Source: Polynucleobacter sp. MWH-UH24A
GTDB taxonomy: Bacteria; Pseudomonadota; Gammaproteobacteria; Burkholderiales; Burkholderiaceae
Direction of reading: 5' to 3'
Assembly: GCF_018687475.1 (NCBI RefSeq)
Contig: NZ_CP061292.1
Span: 620,001-684,000, forward strand
DNA length: 64,000 nt
The position numbers were made by a program, and so were the translations under genes. The notes beneath the pieces were generated by a model, which saw only the letters and a program-made list of their open reading frames with translations, was not told where the DNA came from and did no database searches. Positions within the stretch are counted from its first letter, which is position 1. Each line of letters opens with the position of its first letter. Shown here in pieces: positions 44,135 through 53,963 of the stretch.

Positions 44135-45110
44135 TCCCAGCGTCTTTGGCAATCTTGGTGTACTTGCTGATTTCACTACGAACAAACTTTTCAGTTTCGG
44201 CAAGATTCATTGGTTTAATGGTGATGCCTGCTTTGGCATATGCCGATTTCACTTCAGAGTCCCCTAGGGCACGATTGATATCGGCATTGAGCTTTTGCAA
44301 GATCGCTGGTGGTGTGGCCGATGGAGCCCAGACGCCAACCCATAAACCAATATCAAAACCCGAGAATCCTTGTTCGGCAATGGTTGGGATCGTAGGAGCC
44401 GCCTCGGCACGGCTCGCGCTTGTTACGCCTAAGGCACGAACTTTGCCACCCTGAATCTGTGAAATGGCAGTTTGTAAAGGAGCCATGTAGAAGGCGGTAC
44501 GACCAGCAATGGTTTCTTGAATCGCCTCAGGAGATCCCTTGAAGGGGACGTGCAGCATCTTAATGCCAGCGGTTTGATTGAAATACTCGGCGGCTAAATG
44601 GGTTGAACTACCGACCCCAGCGCTCGCAAATGGAATATCACCTGGTTTCGCTTTGGCGGCATTGATTAAATCTTTGAGAGTTTTGTAAGGACTCTCAGCA
44701 GACACAATCAGCGCATAGGGGCTACTGCCCAAAATATTGACATCGGTCAGACTCTTTAGGTCATAGGGCAGTTTTTTATAAATCGCAGGATTGGCGGCAT
44801 AGGATGCCGATTGAACCAAAAGGGTGTAACCATCGGGTTCAGAGTTCACCACCACACCAGTACCTAGCAAGCCACCAGCACCGGGACGGTTTTCAATAAT
44901 GACGGGCTGCTTCCAAGTTTCTGCAAGACTCTTGGCAACAATGCGACCAGCAATGTCAGCGCCCGATCCAGGCGTGAGAGGCACAACCATTTTGACGGTT
45001 TTATTGGGGTAACTGGCTGCGGCGCTTTGTGCTTGAATTGGCAGACTCAATGTCCCAGTAAATGCAAGCGCTGTGGCAGCAATGAGGTATTTTTTAATAC
45101 GAATTTGCAT
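44121..45110 (-). CDS. Bug family (tripartite tricarboxylate transporter) substrate-binding protein
   Basis: 329 aa with a signal peptide ending near IQA/QSAA. It has the TctC-type sequence YPNKTVKMVVPLTPGSGADIAGRIVAKSLAE, VIIENRPGAGGLLGTGVV and FAYASAGVGSSTHLAAEYF-like FASAGVGSSTHL. These periplasmic proteins catch carboxylates for TctAB. No tctA or tctB is near, which is usual in Burkholderiales, where Bug genes are numerous and dispersed. It precedes the amidohydrolase. Confidence 0.9.
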   Translation of the reverse strand: MQIRIKKYLIAATALAFTGTLSLPIQAQSAAASYPNKTVKMVVPLTPGSGADIAGRIVAKSLAETWKQPVIIENRPGAGGLLGTGVVVNSEPDGYTLLVQSASYAANPAIYKKLPYDLKSLTDVNILGSSPYALIVSAESPYKTLKDLINAAKAKPGDIPFASAGVGSSTHLAAEYFNQTAGIKMLHVPFKGSPEAIQETIAGRTAFYMAPLQTAISQIQGGKVRALGVTSASRAEAAPTIPTIAEQGFSGFDIGLWVGVWAPSATPPAILQKLNADINRALGDSEVKSAYAKAGITIKPMNLAETEKFVRSEISKYTKIAKDAGIEPQ

Positions 45111-45142
45111 GATGTCTCCTTTTTATTATGACTGCTTGAGTA

Positions 45143-45934
45143 CTATGCCACAGAATCTAAGAATCCCCGTAAGGCATTATTAAATTCAGCGGGTTTCTCA
45201 ATGTTTGATAGGTGCGCAGCTTGATCAATGGTGACTAGCGAGGACTGAGCAATTAATCGATGCAATACGGTAGATTGCTCATAGGTACAAGCCGGATCTT
45301 GCATGCCCAATAAAATTAATGTTGGGGCTTTTATTTTTAAGAGCATCGTCGATTGCGCCATATCCCGAACCGCACTGGCGCAGCCCAAATAGCCTTCCAC
45401 GGGTGTCGCCAGAATCATTTTTCTTACTCGTTCAATCTGATCTGGTTCGCGTTCAATAAAGTCGTTTAAGAACCAACGTTTGATGGTTCCATCCACGAGG
45501 CCAGCAATCCCTTGTGATCTCGCAATGGCAAAACGCTCCTCCCACATACTGCGCGGAGGCATCTCGCTGGCGGTATCGCAAAGACTGAGTGATAAAACAT
45601 TTTCCGGGTAATTAGCACCAATGTATTGGCAAATCATGCCCCCCATGGAGAGGCCTGCAAAATGCGCCTTCTTAATTCCCAGAGCGCGCATCAGGGAAAT
45701 TAAGTCTTCCGCTAGAAGGGCGATGCTGTAGGGACCTGGGGTTACTTCACTTTGCCCATGACCGCGAGTGTCGTAACGGATCACTCGATAACGGTCAGTG
45801 AGCGCAGGCAGGGTGCGATCCCACATTTCGATGCTTGACATCAGACTATTGCTTAAAAAAATCGTTGGACCATTTTCTGGGCCGTCAATTTGATAAGCCA
45901 TCTTCATTTGGTTAGCGCTAATAAACTGTCTCAT
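45143..45934 (-). CDS. Alpha/beta hydrolase (3-oxoadipate enol-lactonase-like)
   Basis: 263 aa from ATG 45934, with AAGGAG eight bases upstream; the longer frame overlaps the acyltransferase gene. It has the nucleophile elbow GLSMGGMIC, RYDTRGHGQS in the first loop, the acid in LGMQDPACTYEQ and the histidine in IDQAAHLSNIEKP. The sequence is close to PcaD. No other pca gene is present, so the natural ester or lactone is unknown. The upstream Bug protein and amidohydrolase would suit uptake and cleavage of related acids. Confidence 0.82.
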   Translation of the reverse strand: MRQFISANQMKMAYQIDGPENGPTIFLSNSLMSSIEMWDRTLPALTDRYRVIRYDTRGHGQSEVTPGPYSIALLAEDLISLMRALGIKKAHFAGLSMGGMICQYIGANYPENVLSLSLCDTASEMPPRSMWEERFAIARSQGIAGLVDGTIKRWFLNDFIEREPDQIERVRKMILATPVEGYLGCASAVRDMAQSTMLLKIKAPTLILLGMQDPACTYEQSTVLHRLIAQSSLVTIDQAAHLSNIEKPAEFNNALRGFLDSVA

Positions 45935-45965
45935 CTCGATATCTCCTTGAGATGCTATTTTTACA

Positions 45966-46850
45966 CTAATAAATCCGAACTTCTCCAGTAGGGCGATTTT
46001 TAAAGCGTTTATGAACCCAATAGTATTCAGCGGGACGCAGACGAATTGCATTTTCAAAGCATTGATTGAGACGAGCGGTATCAGCTTCTTCATCATCACT
46101 TGGAAATGACTCAAGAGCTTTACCGATATGGCAAACATATCCAGAGCAATCAGGATTAAGAGTGGTTTGCATAATGCAAACTTCGGCACCGCTGAGTTTG
46201 GCTAAACGTGAAATCGCGGTAATCGTATTGGTTTGAACTCCAAAGAATGGGACAAATACCGAGTCTTTGATGCCAAGATCAATGTCAGGTGCGATGAAAA
46301 CAAAATTGCCATTTTTAATTTCTCGAACCGTTTCGATGAGATGCCCTTGCCTTGGAATGGATCGTCCACCGAAGCGGCCGCGCCACTCGATGATCTTTTG
46401 ATCAAAAAATGGATTTTTCATCTTTTGATAGAGCGTCACTCCGCGCGGCCAATCCATTTTCTCGGCTAGGGCACACAAAGCAATACCACCTTCAATGCCT
46501 ACAAAATGGGGGTTGACCAAAATACGGGGCTTTCGATCCCCTAATTCAATTTCAGAATCAATCTGAATCATTTCATTGATCTGAGCGGGGGTGCCAAGCC
46601 AAATCCGACTGCGTTCCAAAATACTGCGCCCAAATAACTGCCAATGTTGCAAAGCCAACACCTCAATTTCTTTAGCAGATAGTTTTGGAAAACAAAGACG
46701 TAAGTTAATTAAGACCACGCGCTGACGATCGCTTGGTATATGGGCGACGATCCATCCTAAACCACGACCCAGTTGAATAATCCATGCATATGGAAGAATT
46801 AGGACAAAGCGTAACAGTGATACGGAGAGGTGGTTAAGAAAGGTTTGCAA
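45966..46850 (-). CDS. Lysophospholipid acyltransferase family protein (LpxL/LpxM-like)
   Basis: 294 aa. An N-terminal membrane helix is followed by HFVGIEGGIAL (the H-x4-E/D catalytic type), GRFGGRSIPRQ and FIAPDIDLGIKDSVFVPFFGVQT. This fits late acyltransferases that add a secondary fatty acid to lipid A at the inner membrane; it could also act on another lipid. The sequence is in the right length range. Divergent from the HPP gene. Confidence 0.83.
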   Translation of the reverse strand: MQTFLNHLSVSLLRFVLILPYAWIIQLGRGLGWIVAHIPSDRQRVVLINLRLCFPKLSAKEIEVLALQHWQLFGRSILERSRIWLGTPAQINEMIQIDSEIELGDRKPRILVNPHFVGIEGGIALCALAEKMDWPRGVTLYQKMKNPFFDQKIIEWRGRFGGRSIPRQGHLIETVREIKNGNFVFIAPDIDLGIKDSVFVPFFGVQTNTITAISRLAKLSGAEVCIMQTTLNPDCSGYVCHIGKALESFPSDDEEADTARLNQCFENAIRLRPAEYYWVHKRFKNRPTGEVRIY

Positions 46851-46919
46851 ATAAGTCCTCGTGAGGTATCACTATATACCTCAATAAAGACCCTACAAAC
46901 TATGGCGTAAACTGCGTAC

Positions 46920-47432
46920 ATGAAACAAACCATTTTGCGGATCCTCTGGGTTTTGGGTGGGGCAAGTGTGGCGTTGTTTTTGGCCTTGCATGTGGTTCGT
47001 CCACAAGATTCCACCTTGTTACTCGCATCATTAGGTGGTTCCACCTTGTTCCTATTTGGTCTAACAACCTTGCCGCCAACTCAGCCTAGAGCTCTATTTG
47101 GTGGACATCTACTATCTGCCCTCATTGGAGTGATCTGTTATCAAGTCTTTGGCGATTCAACTTGGGTGTTGGTCGTATCGGTACTTATTACGATCGCGGT
47201 GTTATTGCTAACGAAGACAGTGCATCCGCCCGCAGGAGCCAACCCCTTGATCATGATTCATGCGCATGCTGGTTTTATGGATATTTGGACCCATGTTCTG
47301 CTGGGCGTCATCGTATTGGCTGCCACCACATTTGTTTGGTCACGACTTGGTATCGGCACTGCAAGGTACCCTGTCAAATGGAATCAAGAGTCTCCGCCCG
47401 GACCCCATTGGGGTCCCTGGGGATCAACGTAA
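46920..47432 (+). CDS. HPP family membrane protein
   Basis: 170 aa with about four spans. The name-giving motif HPPAGANPL is at roughly residue 101-109, and an earlier GGSTLFLFG stretch recurs. HPP proteins are poorly known; a chloroplast member carries nitrite. A role here is only suggested. The C-terminus ends GPHWGPWGST. It is 138 bases upstream of the universal stress gene and has its own promoter region shared with the divergent acyltransferase. Confidence 0.8.
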   Translation: MKQTILRILWVLGGASVALFLALHVVRPQDSTLLLASLGGSTLFLFGLTTLPPTQPRALFGGHLLSALIGVICYQVFGDSTWVLVVSVLITIAVLLLTKTVHPPAGANPLIMIHAHAGFMDIWTHVLLGVIVLAATTFVWSRLGIGTARYPVKWNQESPPGPHWGPWGST

Positions 47433-47496
47433 GCTTGATTGATCAATGATCCAACGGCCCGCGCTGGAATTGAATACGTATAAAAACCGGTTGTAT

Positions 47497-47537
47497 TTGA
47501 TATAGATCAAAAAGATAGTTAACCAAAACAATACACT
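47497..47537 (+). promoter_or_regulatory. FNR-type promoter of the universal stress gene
   Basis: TTGATATAGATCAA at 47497-47510 is a perfect FNR box. Centre 47503.5 with a -10-like TACACT at 47532-47537 gives an expected start near 47545, so the box sits at -41.5, the class II position for activation by FNR. The start codon is 26 bases on. Confidence 0.8.
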
Positions 47538-47570
47538 GGACTTATTAAATCAAATAGCGAAAGAGAGCAT

Positions 47571-47996
47571 ATGAAAATACTACTACCAATTGATGGCTCA
47601 AAGACTTCATTGAGTGCCGCTAAGTATGTTGCTCAACTGGTTGCAAATATACGTAGTAAGTGTTCTGTCACTTTAATTAGTGTTCATGATGATTTTGGCC
47701 TTAATCACGTTAAGCAATTTGTCAGCAAAAGCGTAGTGGATGACTATTTACGTGAAATTAGTGAAAAAGAGTTAAAACCTGCCCAGAAAGCTCTAGATGC
47801 AGCAGGCGTTAAGCACAATATGATTATCAAGCGCGGTCATGTTGCTCAAGAAATTCTACAAACTGCCACAAAAGAAAAGTTTGACATGATTGTAATGGGC
47901 GCTAAGGGTCGTGGCGGTATGCTCGATCTCTTGATTGGATCGGTTGCTCAACGGGTTGTGTCGTCAGCCAAGCAGCCTGTTCTCTTGGTTAAATAA
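47571..47996 (+). CDS. Universal stress protein (UspA family)
   Basis: 141 aa, single Usp domain. It begins MKILLPIDGSKTSLSAAKYVAQLV and ends with the ATP-binding G-x2-G-x9-G(S/T) set: VMGAKGRGGMLDLLIGSVAQRVVSSAKQPVLLV. The class that binds ATP carries that motif. Under low oxygen it may be induced by FNR from the box upstream. A terminator follows and the ccoI gene is next. Confidence 0.92.
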   Translation: MKILLPIDGSKTSLSAAKYVAQLVANIRSKCSVTLISVHDDFGLNHVKQFVSKSVVDDYLREISEKELKPAQKALDAAGVKHNMIIKRGHVAQEILQTATKEKFDMIVMGAKGRGGMLDLLIGSVAQRVVSSAKQPVLLVK

Positions 47997-48017
47997 TTTG
48001 GTATTGATCTACTGGGA

Positions 48018-48044
48018 GGGCTGCCTTGGCAGCCCTTTGTTTTT
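48018..48044 (+). terminator. Rho-independent terminator after the universal stress gene
   Basis: Stem GGGCTGC/GCAGCCC with a four-base loop, then TTTGTTTTTG. It isolates the usp gene from ccoI, whose start is 11 bases further on. Confidence 0.82.
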
Positions 48045-48054
48045 GTAGGCTCGT

Positions 48055-50490
48055 ATGACTACTTCATCGATACCGTGCTACCACTGCGGCAGTGATACTG
48101 AGGCTAAAAGCGCCTTGCATGCAGACTTAGGCGGTACATCGCGCCCATTTTGTTGTGCTGGCTGCATGGCGGTCGCTCAAACCATTTATGGGGAAGGTCT
48201 TGAGAGTTTTTATCAGCGTCAGGTACCGGCTGGCGAACGTCCTGACTATTTACTAGCTGGTAATGAATTACCTGAAACACTCGAAGTCTATAACGATCCG
48301 ACCCTGCAAGCGCGCTTTGTGAAGGTTTTGGATTCCGGCTTTGCTGAATCGATCTTGTCCCTCGAAAAAATCCGTTGTGCAGCATGTGTTTGGCTTTGTG
48401 ATCATCATTTGCAGCGCGTCTTTGGAATTGATGATGTCCAAATTAATTACGTCACGTTAAAAGCCATTGTGCGCTTTGATCCTCAGAAAATTACCTTACC
48501 AAAAATATTGTATGAGGTGCAGCGCATTGGATATCTAGCCTGGCCTTATGAGCCCTCGGAGTTGGCTCTACGCAGTAAGCGCGAGCGCAGAAATTTATTG
48601 TTTCGTTTGGGGGTTGCGCTCTTAGGCATGATGCAAGTCATGATGTATGCCTGGCCGATTTATACCGACTCTGTTGATCTGTCTCCAGAAAATAATCTCT
48701 TACTGAACTGGACAAGTTGGCTATTAACTGTTCCTGTTGTTCTCTACTCCGCAGCCCCAATCTTTAGTTCAGCATGGCGCAGTATGCGCTCTTTTGCGCA
48801 AACGCGATCCTTGGGGATGGATGTGCCAATTGCCTTAGCACTGGGGATGGCCTTTACAGTAGGCACCGTCAATTTAGTAGTGGGGGATGGTCCGAGTTAT
48901 TTTGATTCGATCACAATGTTTGTGGCATTTACTCTTGGGGCACGTTACATCGAATTGATTGCCAGGCAGGATGCTCAAAGTGGTTCAGAGGCCTTAGCCA
49001 AACAGCTTCCGGCTAGCTGTGAGCGCTACCTGGATTATCCCAAGAGTACTGCGGTTGAGCGCATACCGGTGGTGCGTTGTCTCGTCGGCGATCGAGTTCG
49101 GGTGGGCCCTGGTGAGATTATTCCGGCGGATGGCGTACTAATCGATTCATATACCAGCGTGAGTGAAGCGTTATTGACTGGCGAGTCAAGGCCGATACAA
49201 AAGTCTCGTGGTGATCACTTGTTTGCGGGTACGCATAACATTCAAAATAGTATTGCGATGGAGATTACGGCGGTGGGCCAGACTACCCGCTTGGCTGGCA
49301 TTGCAATCTTGTTAGATCGTGCTCTCCAAGCGAAGCCACCCCTGTTGGGATTGGCCGAAATCTGGGCCGGTCGATTTGTGATTCTTCTAATCATCGCAGC
49401 GATCATCAGTAGCGCAACTTGGTTACTGGTAGATCCAAGTAGGGCTTGGCCTGTGATGCTTGGTGTATTGGTGGCAAGTTGTCCTTGTGCATTGTCATTA
49501 GCAATTCCTACTGCATTAGCAGCTGCTCAGGGTGCGCTAACCAAGATTGGTTTATTAGTGATTCATGGTCGCGCCCTTGAAGGTTTGAGTAAAGCAAACA
49601 CCTTGGTCATGGATAAAACCGGAACGCTAACGATCGGTGAGCCTCGTATACAAACCATCACCGTATTTCGCAATGGCATGACTGAAGGTGAGGTGTTAGC
49701 GCTGGCAGTTGGCATGGAAGAGGGACAGAACCATCCTTTGGGCTTGGCATTTGGTCTTGCACTCCGAGAGCGTGGCTTAATGCCTCATCATTTTTTAGAG
49801 CGAAGCGCCAATCACTTGGGTAAAGGGTTATCCAATGGCAACTACCGACTTGGTAAGGCCGACTGGGTGGGTGTGCAATCGTTACCCACCCCATTTGATG
49901 TGCTCTATAGTCATGTTTACTTAGGGGATGATCAAGGGCTCATCGCTCAATTCAGCTTTTTAGATCGCCCCAGAGAGGGCGTTGCAACTTTATTGCAATA
50001 TGCACATGCCCATGGGATTGCGGTTCATCTATTGTCGGGTGATACGCCTGCAACCGTTGAGGCCTGGGCGCACCATCACGGAATTGCACATTACCGGGGT
50101 GGTGCTAGCCCTGAAGAAAAATACGAGTTTATTCGTCAACTGCAAGCCGATGGCGCCAAAGTGTGTGCGATTGGTGATGGGGTTAATGATGCGCCGTTCC
50201 TAGCAAAAGCCGATGTGTCAATCGCAATGGGAAGCGGCGCTCCATTGGCAGCTGCCGGTGCAGACGCTGTATTGATCAGTCCTCATTTTGAGACCTTGGT
50301 GAAGGCATTTTCCTTAGCGCATCGTACCCAAAAAATTATTCGGCAAAATCTTCTATGGGCGTTCTTGTATAACGTGACGGTTATTCCGGTAGCAATGATG
50401 GCGTGGATTAATCCTTGGGTGGCTGGTATTGGAATGGCATCCTCATCGCTTTTAGTAACGCTTAATGCATGGCGTTTACGTAAGGTCTAG
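48055..50490 (+). CDS. ccoI: Copper-transporting P-type ATPase CcoI/FixI for cbb3 oxidase assembly
   Basis: 811 aa. An N-terminal cysteine cluster (CYHCG, FCCAGC) precedes a heavy-metal domain with Cys108 and Cys111 (RCAACVW). Eight or so helices follow, with the metal-path CPC from Cys476, phosphorylation motif DKTGT at 520 and the hinge GDGVNDAPFLAKAD near the C-terminus. This is the FixI type, which supplies copper to the binuclear centre of the cbb3 oxidase. The ccoS gene follows after 14 bases. Confidence 0.92.
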   Translation: MTTSSIPCYHCGSDTEAKSALHADLGGTSRPFCCAGCMAVAQTIYGEGLESFYQRQVPAGERPDYLLAGNELPETLEVYNDPTLQARFVKVLDSGFAESILSLEKIRCAACVWLCDHHLQRVFGIDDVQINYVTLKAIVRFDPQKITLPKILYEVQRIGYLAWPYEPSELALRSKRERRNLLFRLGVALLGMMQVMMYAWPIYTDSVDLSPENNLLLNWTSWLLTVPVVLYSAAPIFSSAWRSMRSFAQTRSLGMDVPIALALGMAFTVGTVNLVVGDGPSYFDSITMFVAFTLGARYIELIARQDAQSGSEALAKQLPASCERYLDYPKSTAVERIPVVRCLVGDRVRVGPGEIIPADGVLIDSYTSVSEALLTGESRPIQKSRGDHLFAGTHNIQNSIAMEITAVGQTTRLAGIAILLDRALQAKPPLLGLAEIWAGRFVILLIIAAIISSATWLLVDPSRAWPVMLGVLVASCPCALSLAIPTALAAAQGALTKIGLLVIHGRALEGLSKANTLVMDKTGTLTIGEPRIQTITVFRNGMTEGEVLALAVGMEEGQNHPLGLAFGLALRERGLMPHHFLERSANHLGKGLSNGNYRLGKADWVGVQSLPTPFDVLYSHVYLGDDQGLIAQFSFLDRPREGVATLLQYAHAHGIAVHLLSGDTPATVEAWAHHHGIAHYRGGASPEEKYEFIRQLQADGAKVCAIGDGVNDAPFLAKADVSIAMGSGAPLAAAGADAVLISPHFETLVKAFSLAHRTQKIIRQNLLWAFLYNVTVIPVAMMAWINPWVAGIGMASSSLLVTLNAWRLRKV

Positions 50491-50504
50491 ATTAGACTAA
50501 TTGC

Positions 50505-50675
50505 ATGGAAAGCTTGTATTTACTAATTCCCTTATCGCTTTTGCTGGTCGCGGGCCTTGCCTATTTGTTGTATTGGTCGATTCAGGGTGGTCAGTTCGAC
50601 GACCTCCAGGGCCCCGGCGAGTCAATCTTGCTTGATGATGATGGCCCCCAGCGCAAAGACCCCCCTAATATTTGA
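50505..50675 (+). CDS. ccoS: cbb3 oxidase maturation protein CcoS
   Basis: 56 aa. One helix at residues 4-24 (LYLLIPLSLLLVAGLAYLLYW) and the family's GGQFDDLQGPGE at about 28-39, then an acidic tail. CcoS is needed for cofactor insertion into the cbb3 oxidase. Its TGA stop lies inside the FNR box that precedes ccoN. Confidence 0.88.
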   Translation: MESLYLLIPLSLLLVAGLAYLLYWSIQGGQFDDLQGPGESILLDDDGPQRKDPPNI

Positions 50676-50713
50676 TCTACATCAAAATACGGATGTTCCC
50701 CTAACTCGATAAT
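50672..50713 (+). promoter_or_regulatory. FNR-type promoter of ccoNOQP
   Basis: TTGATCTACATCAA at 50672-50685 is a perfect FNR box; -10-like GATAAT lies at 50708-50713. The box centre at 50678.5 and an inferred start near 50720 put it at -41.5. The box overlaps the ccoS stop codon, so ccoIS and ccoNOQP are joined but the oxidase genes can be raised alone. Confidence 0.82.
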
Positions 50714-50756
50714 TTCCCAAAGCTTTTAGCCCAGTCATTTTGCTTAGGGAGGTTGT

Positions 50757-52202
50757 ATGGCGTTAGCCATCAGTGGGTCGCAAGACACAAACTTTAATTA
50801 CAAGGTCGTTAGTCAATTTGCCATCATTACGGTGTTATGGGGCATTGTCGGCATGTTTGTCGGGGTGGTTCTGGCAGCTCAGCTGATTTGGCCAGAGATC
50901 ACAATGAACATTCCTTGGTTAAGCTATGGTCGCTTAAGACCCCTGCATACCAACGCGGTGATTTTTGCCTTCGGGGGTAGTGCTTTATTTGCAACCTCCT
51001 ATTACATCGTGCAACGCACCTGTCAGGTCCGACTATTCAGTGACAAATTGGCTGCATTTACCTTTTGGGGTTGGCAGCTCGTGATCGTGGCAGCTGCGAT
51101 TACCTTACCACTTGGGATTACCACCTCAAAAGAGTATGCCGAATTGGAGTGGCCCATCGATATTCTGATTACGGTTGTTTGGGTTGCTTATGCGATTGTG
51201 TTTTTTGGCACCATCATGAAGCGCAAGACCAAGCATATTTATGTATCGAACTGGTTCTTTGGCGCCTATATTCTGACCATTGCCATTTTGCATATTGTGA
51301 ACAATATTGAGATGCCAGCAAGTTTGTGGAAGTCCTACTCGGCATACTCTGGTGCACAAGATGCCATGATTCAATGGTGGTATGGTCACAATGCCGTAGG
51401 CTTTTTCTTGACCACTAGCTTCTTGGGCATGATGTATTACTTCATTCCTAAGCAGGCCGATCGCCCAATTTATTCCTATCGTTTATCGATCGTGCATTTC
51501 TGGGCCCTTAACTTTACCTATATGTGGGCAGGCCCCCATCATTTGCAGTACACCTCATTGCCTGATTGGACCCAATCGCTAGGCATGGTGTTCTCATTAA
51601 TTTTGTTAGCACCCTCGTGGGGCGGCATGATCAACGGCATCATGACCCTATCTGGGGCTTGGTACAAATTACGCAGTGACCCCATCCTCAAATTCTTAAT
51701 CGTGGCGCTGTCGTTCTACGGTATGTCAACCTTTGAGGGTTCAATGATGTCGATTAAGACCGTTAATGGCTTGTCGCACTACACCGATTGGACTATCGGC
51801 CACGTTCATTCTGGCGCTTTGGGCTGGGTTGCCATGATCACAATCGGTTCTTTGTACTACCTGATTCCTCGTTTAGTTGGTAAGAAGGAGATGTATAGCA
51901 CTCGTCTCATTGAGTTGCATTTCTGGATTGCTACCATTGGCGTGGTTCTCTATATTGCTGCGATGTGGATTGCAGGTGTGATGCAGGGCTTGATGTGGAG
52001 AGCTTTTGAGGCTGATGGCACATTGACCTATAGCTTTGTTGAATCGGTTAAGGCCAGTTATCCCTTCTACGTGATTCGACTCTTAGGCGGTATTTGTTAC
52101 TTGGGCGGCATGTTCTTGATGGCGTACAACGTTTTCAAGACTTTATATGGCGAACGCTTTGTGGACGCACGGATTCCAACAAACCTTCAAGTTGCTCATT
52201 AA
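50757..52202 (+). CDS. ccoN: cbb3-type cytochrome c oxidase catalytic subunit I
   Basis: 481 aa with about 12 helices. The heme-copper ligands are seen in [28 protein letters not shown] (His and Tyr of the binuclear site), [13 protein letters not shown] and [13 protein letters not shown]. The family is the C-type heme-copper oxidase, which has high oxygen affinity. GGGAGG precedes the start. The subunits follow in the usual N-O-Q-P order. Confidence 0.95.
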   Translation: MALAISGSQDTNFNYKVVSQFAIITVLWGIVGMFVGVVLAAQLIWPEITMNIPWLSYGRLRPLHTNAVIFAFGGSALFATSYYIVQRTCQVRLFSDKLAAFTFWGWQLVIVAAAITLPLGITTSKEYAELEWPIDILITVVWVAYAIVFFGTIMKRKTKHIYVSNWFFGAYILTIAILHIVNNIEMPASLWKSYSAYSGAQDAMIQWWYGHNAVGFFLTTSFLGMMYYFIPKQADRPIYSYRLSIVHFWALNFTYMWAGPHHLQYTSLPDWTQSLGMVFSLILLAPSWGGMINGIMTLSGAWYKLRSDPILKFLIVALSFYGMSTFEGSMMSIKTVNGLSHYTDWTIGHVHSGALGWVAMITIGSLYYLIPRLVGKKEMYSTRLIELHFWIATIGVVLYIAAMWIAGVMQGLMWRAFEADGTLTYSFVESVKASYPFYVIRLLGGICYLGGMFLMAYNVFKTLYGERFVDARIPTNLQVAH

Positions 52203-52215
52203 TCCGGAGAAAAAA

Positions 52216-52860
52216 ATGTCAGATCAACATAAATTTTTCTCTCACGCCACCCTCGAAAAGAACGTCGGTTGGCTCATCATCACCACCATTTTCGTAGTTA
52301 GCGTGGCTGGCCTCGTACAAATTGTGCCGCTCTTTTTCCAGCACTCAACCACCGAGCCAAGCCCTGGAATCAAGCCGTTCACAGCATTGCAATTGGCTGG
52401 ACGTGACATTTACCAGCGCGAAGGTTGCGTTGGCTGCCATTCCCAGCAAATTCGTACTTTGCGTTCGGAGACCGAGCGCTATGGTCCATATTCTGTCGCT
52501 GGCGAATCGGTTTTTGATCACCCATTCCTATGGGGTAGCAAACGAACAGGACCTGACCTTGCTCGTGTGGGCGGTCGCTACTCCGATGATTGGCAGCGTA
52601 TCCATTTGCGTAATCCTCGAGATGTCGTTCCAGAATCGAATATGCCAGCTTATCCATACTTGCAAAATGCACCAGCGAATGTTTCGAGCATTCAAAAACA
52701 CATGCGTGCATTAAAGCGTCTGGGGGTTCCATATACCGATGACGAAATTGCAAATGCCCCGAAAGAGCTTGAAGGGAAAACGGAAGAGGATGCCTTAGTC
52801 GCCTATTTGCAGGGCTTGGGTCTTAATCGCCGCGCTACTACTAAAACTGCCAGCCAATAA
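52216..52860 (+). CDS. ccoO: cbb3 oxidase monoheme subunit II
   Basis: 214 aa from MSDQHKFFS, with GGAGA upstream; a longer frame overlaps ccoN. One N-terminal membrane anchor (about 21-41) and one heme c motif CVGCH at residues 71-75. The conserved [36 protein letters not shown] and an axial Met in [10 protein letters not shown] are present. It carries electrons to CcoN. Confidence 0.94.
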   Translation: MSDQHKFFSHATLEKNVGWLIITTIFVVSVAGLVQIVPLFFQHSTTEPSPGIKPFTALQLAGRDIYQREGCVGCHSQQIRTLRSETERYGPYSVAGESVFDHPFLWGSKRTGPDLARVGGRYSDDWQRIHLRNPRDVVPESNMPAYPYLQNAPANVSSIQKHMRALKRLGVPYTDDEIANAPKELEGKTEEDALVAYLQGLGLNRRATTKTASQ

Positions 52861-52871
52861 AGGAGATCAGC

Positions 52872-53039
52872 ATGCAAGCATTTACCGCTTATCTATCGGC
52901 AATATCGAGCACTTTTGGCTTGTTTGTGTTTCTAGGAATTATTTGGTGGGCTTGGTCGAAGCATCGCAAGGCTGCTAATGAGGAGTCAGCAAATTTACCA
53001 TTTGCACTTCCGGATGAGTTTCAGAAGGATCAATCATGA
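52872..53039 (+). CDS. ccoQ: cbb3 oxidase small subunit CcoQ
   Basis: 55 aa, one helix (about 11-29, ending GIIWWAWSKHRK) and the tail LPFALPDEF that is typical of CcoQ. It stabilises the complex. AGGAG lies upstream and its stop overlaps the ccoP start (ATGA). Confidence 0.88.
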   Translation: MQAFTAYLSAISSTFGLFVFLGIIWWAWSKHRKAANEESANLPFALPDEFQKDQS

Positions 53040-53959
53040 GTGATTTTTTTAGTCCCGGTTGGAGTATTTTTATTGCGATCGTTACGATCGTTGGCATTAT
53101 TTGGTGTTTATGGTTATTGATGTCACAACGTAAAACTAAGGTACCAACCGATTCTTCGGGTAACGTAACCGATACGGGTCATGTCTGGGATGATGATCTA
53201 CGTGAACTGAATAATCCATTACCACGCTGGTGGATGTGGATGTTCATTATCTCATGCATCTTCGGAGCTATTTATCTGGTTCTTTATCCCGGTTTGGGCG
53301 CCTATCAAGGTATCTTGGGATACAGTACTCAAGCAGAGCATGATCAATCCGTGCAGACCGCAAATAAAGATCTGCAACCGGTTTATGCCAAATACATGCA
53401 AATGAGTATTGAGCAAGTTGCGGCCGATCCCAAAGCCAACGAAATGGGGCAGCGCTTATTTTTAAACTATTGCGCACAATGCCATGGCTCAGATGCCGGG
53501 GGCTCCAAGGGTTTTCCAAACTTGCATGACAAAGATTATTTGTATGGTGGTGAACCCGAGTTGATTCGGACATCGATTGTGCAAGGCCGCGCAGGTGTTA
53601 TGCCTGCTTTTGGACATCTAAGTTCTGCCCAAATTAGTGAGGTGGTCGCCTATGTCCGCAGTCTCTCGAATTTGCCCGCAAACGATTTGCGAGTTGCTCA
53701 GGGTGAGGCTGTCTACAAATCCAACTGTGCTGCTTGCCACGGCCCTGATGGTAAAGGCAATATCATTCTGGGGGCACCCAATTTAACCGACAGGGTGTGG
53801 CTCTATGGTAGTTCAGAGAAAGCGATTACTGAGACTGTGCAAAAGGGTCGAAATGGGGTCATGCCAGGCCATGAGGCAATTCTTACTCCCGAAAAGATTC
53901 AGATTCTGACGGCGTATGTTTGGGGTTTATCGCATCAGCCAATGAGTACAAAGAAGTAA
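53036..53959 (+). CDS. ccoP: cbb3 oxidase diheme subunit III
   Basis: 307 aa. Two N-terminal helices and the loop HVWDDDLRELNNPLPRWWMW are the CcoP signature. Heme c motifs are CAQCH at 146-150 and CAACH at 231-235, with axial methionines in GVMPAFGHL and GVMPGHEAIL. It accepts electrons from soluble cytochromes. Confidence 0.95.
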   Translation: MSDFFSPGWSIFIAIVTIVGIIWCLWLLMSQRKTKVPTDSSGNVTDTGHVWDDDLRELNNPLPRWWMWMFIISCIFGAIYLVLYPGLGAYQGILGYSTQAEHDQSVQTANKDLQPVYAKYMQMSIEQVAADPKANEMGQRLFLNYCAQCHGSDAGGSKGFPNLHDKDYLYGGEPELIRTSIVQGRAGVMPAFGHLSSAQISEVVAYVRSLSNLPANDLRVAQGEAVYKSNCAACHGPDGKGNIILGAPNLTDRVWLYGSSEKAITETVQKGRNGVMPGHEAILTPEKIQILTAYVWGLSHQPMSTKK

Positions 53960-53963
53960 AGCC

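Noticed and set aside
45935..46189. N-terminal extension of the alpha/beta hydrolase
   Set aside because: It overlaps the acyltransferase gene and has no family match; ATG 45934 has a good ribosome-binding site.
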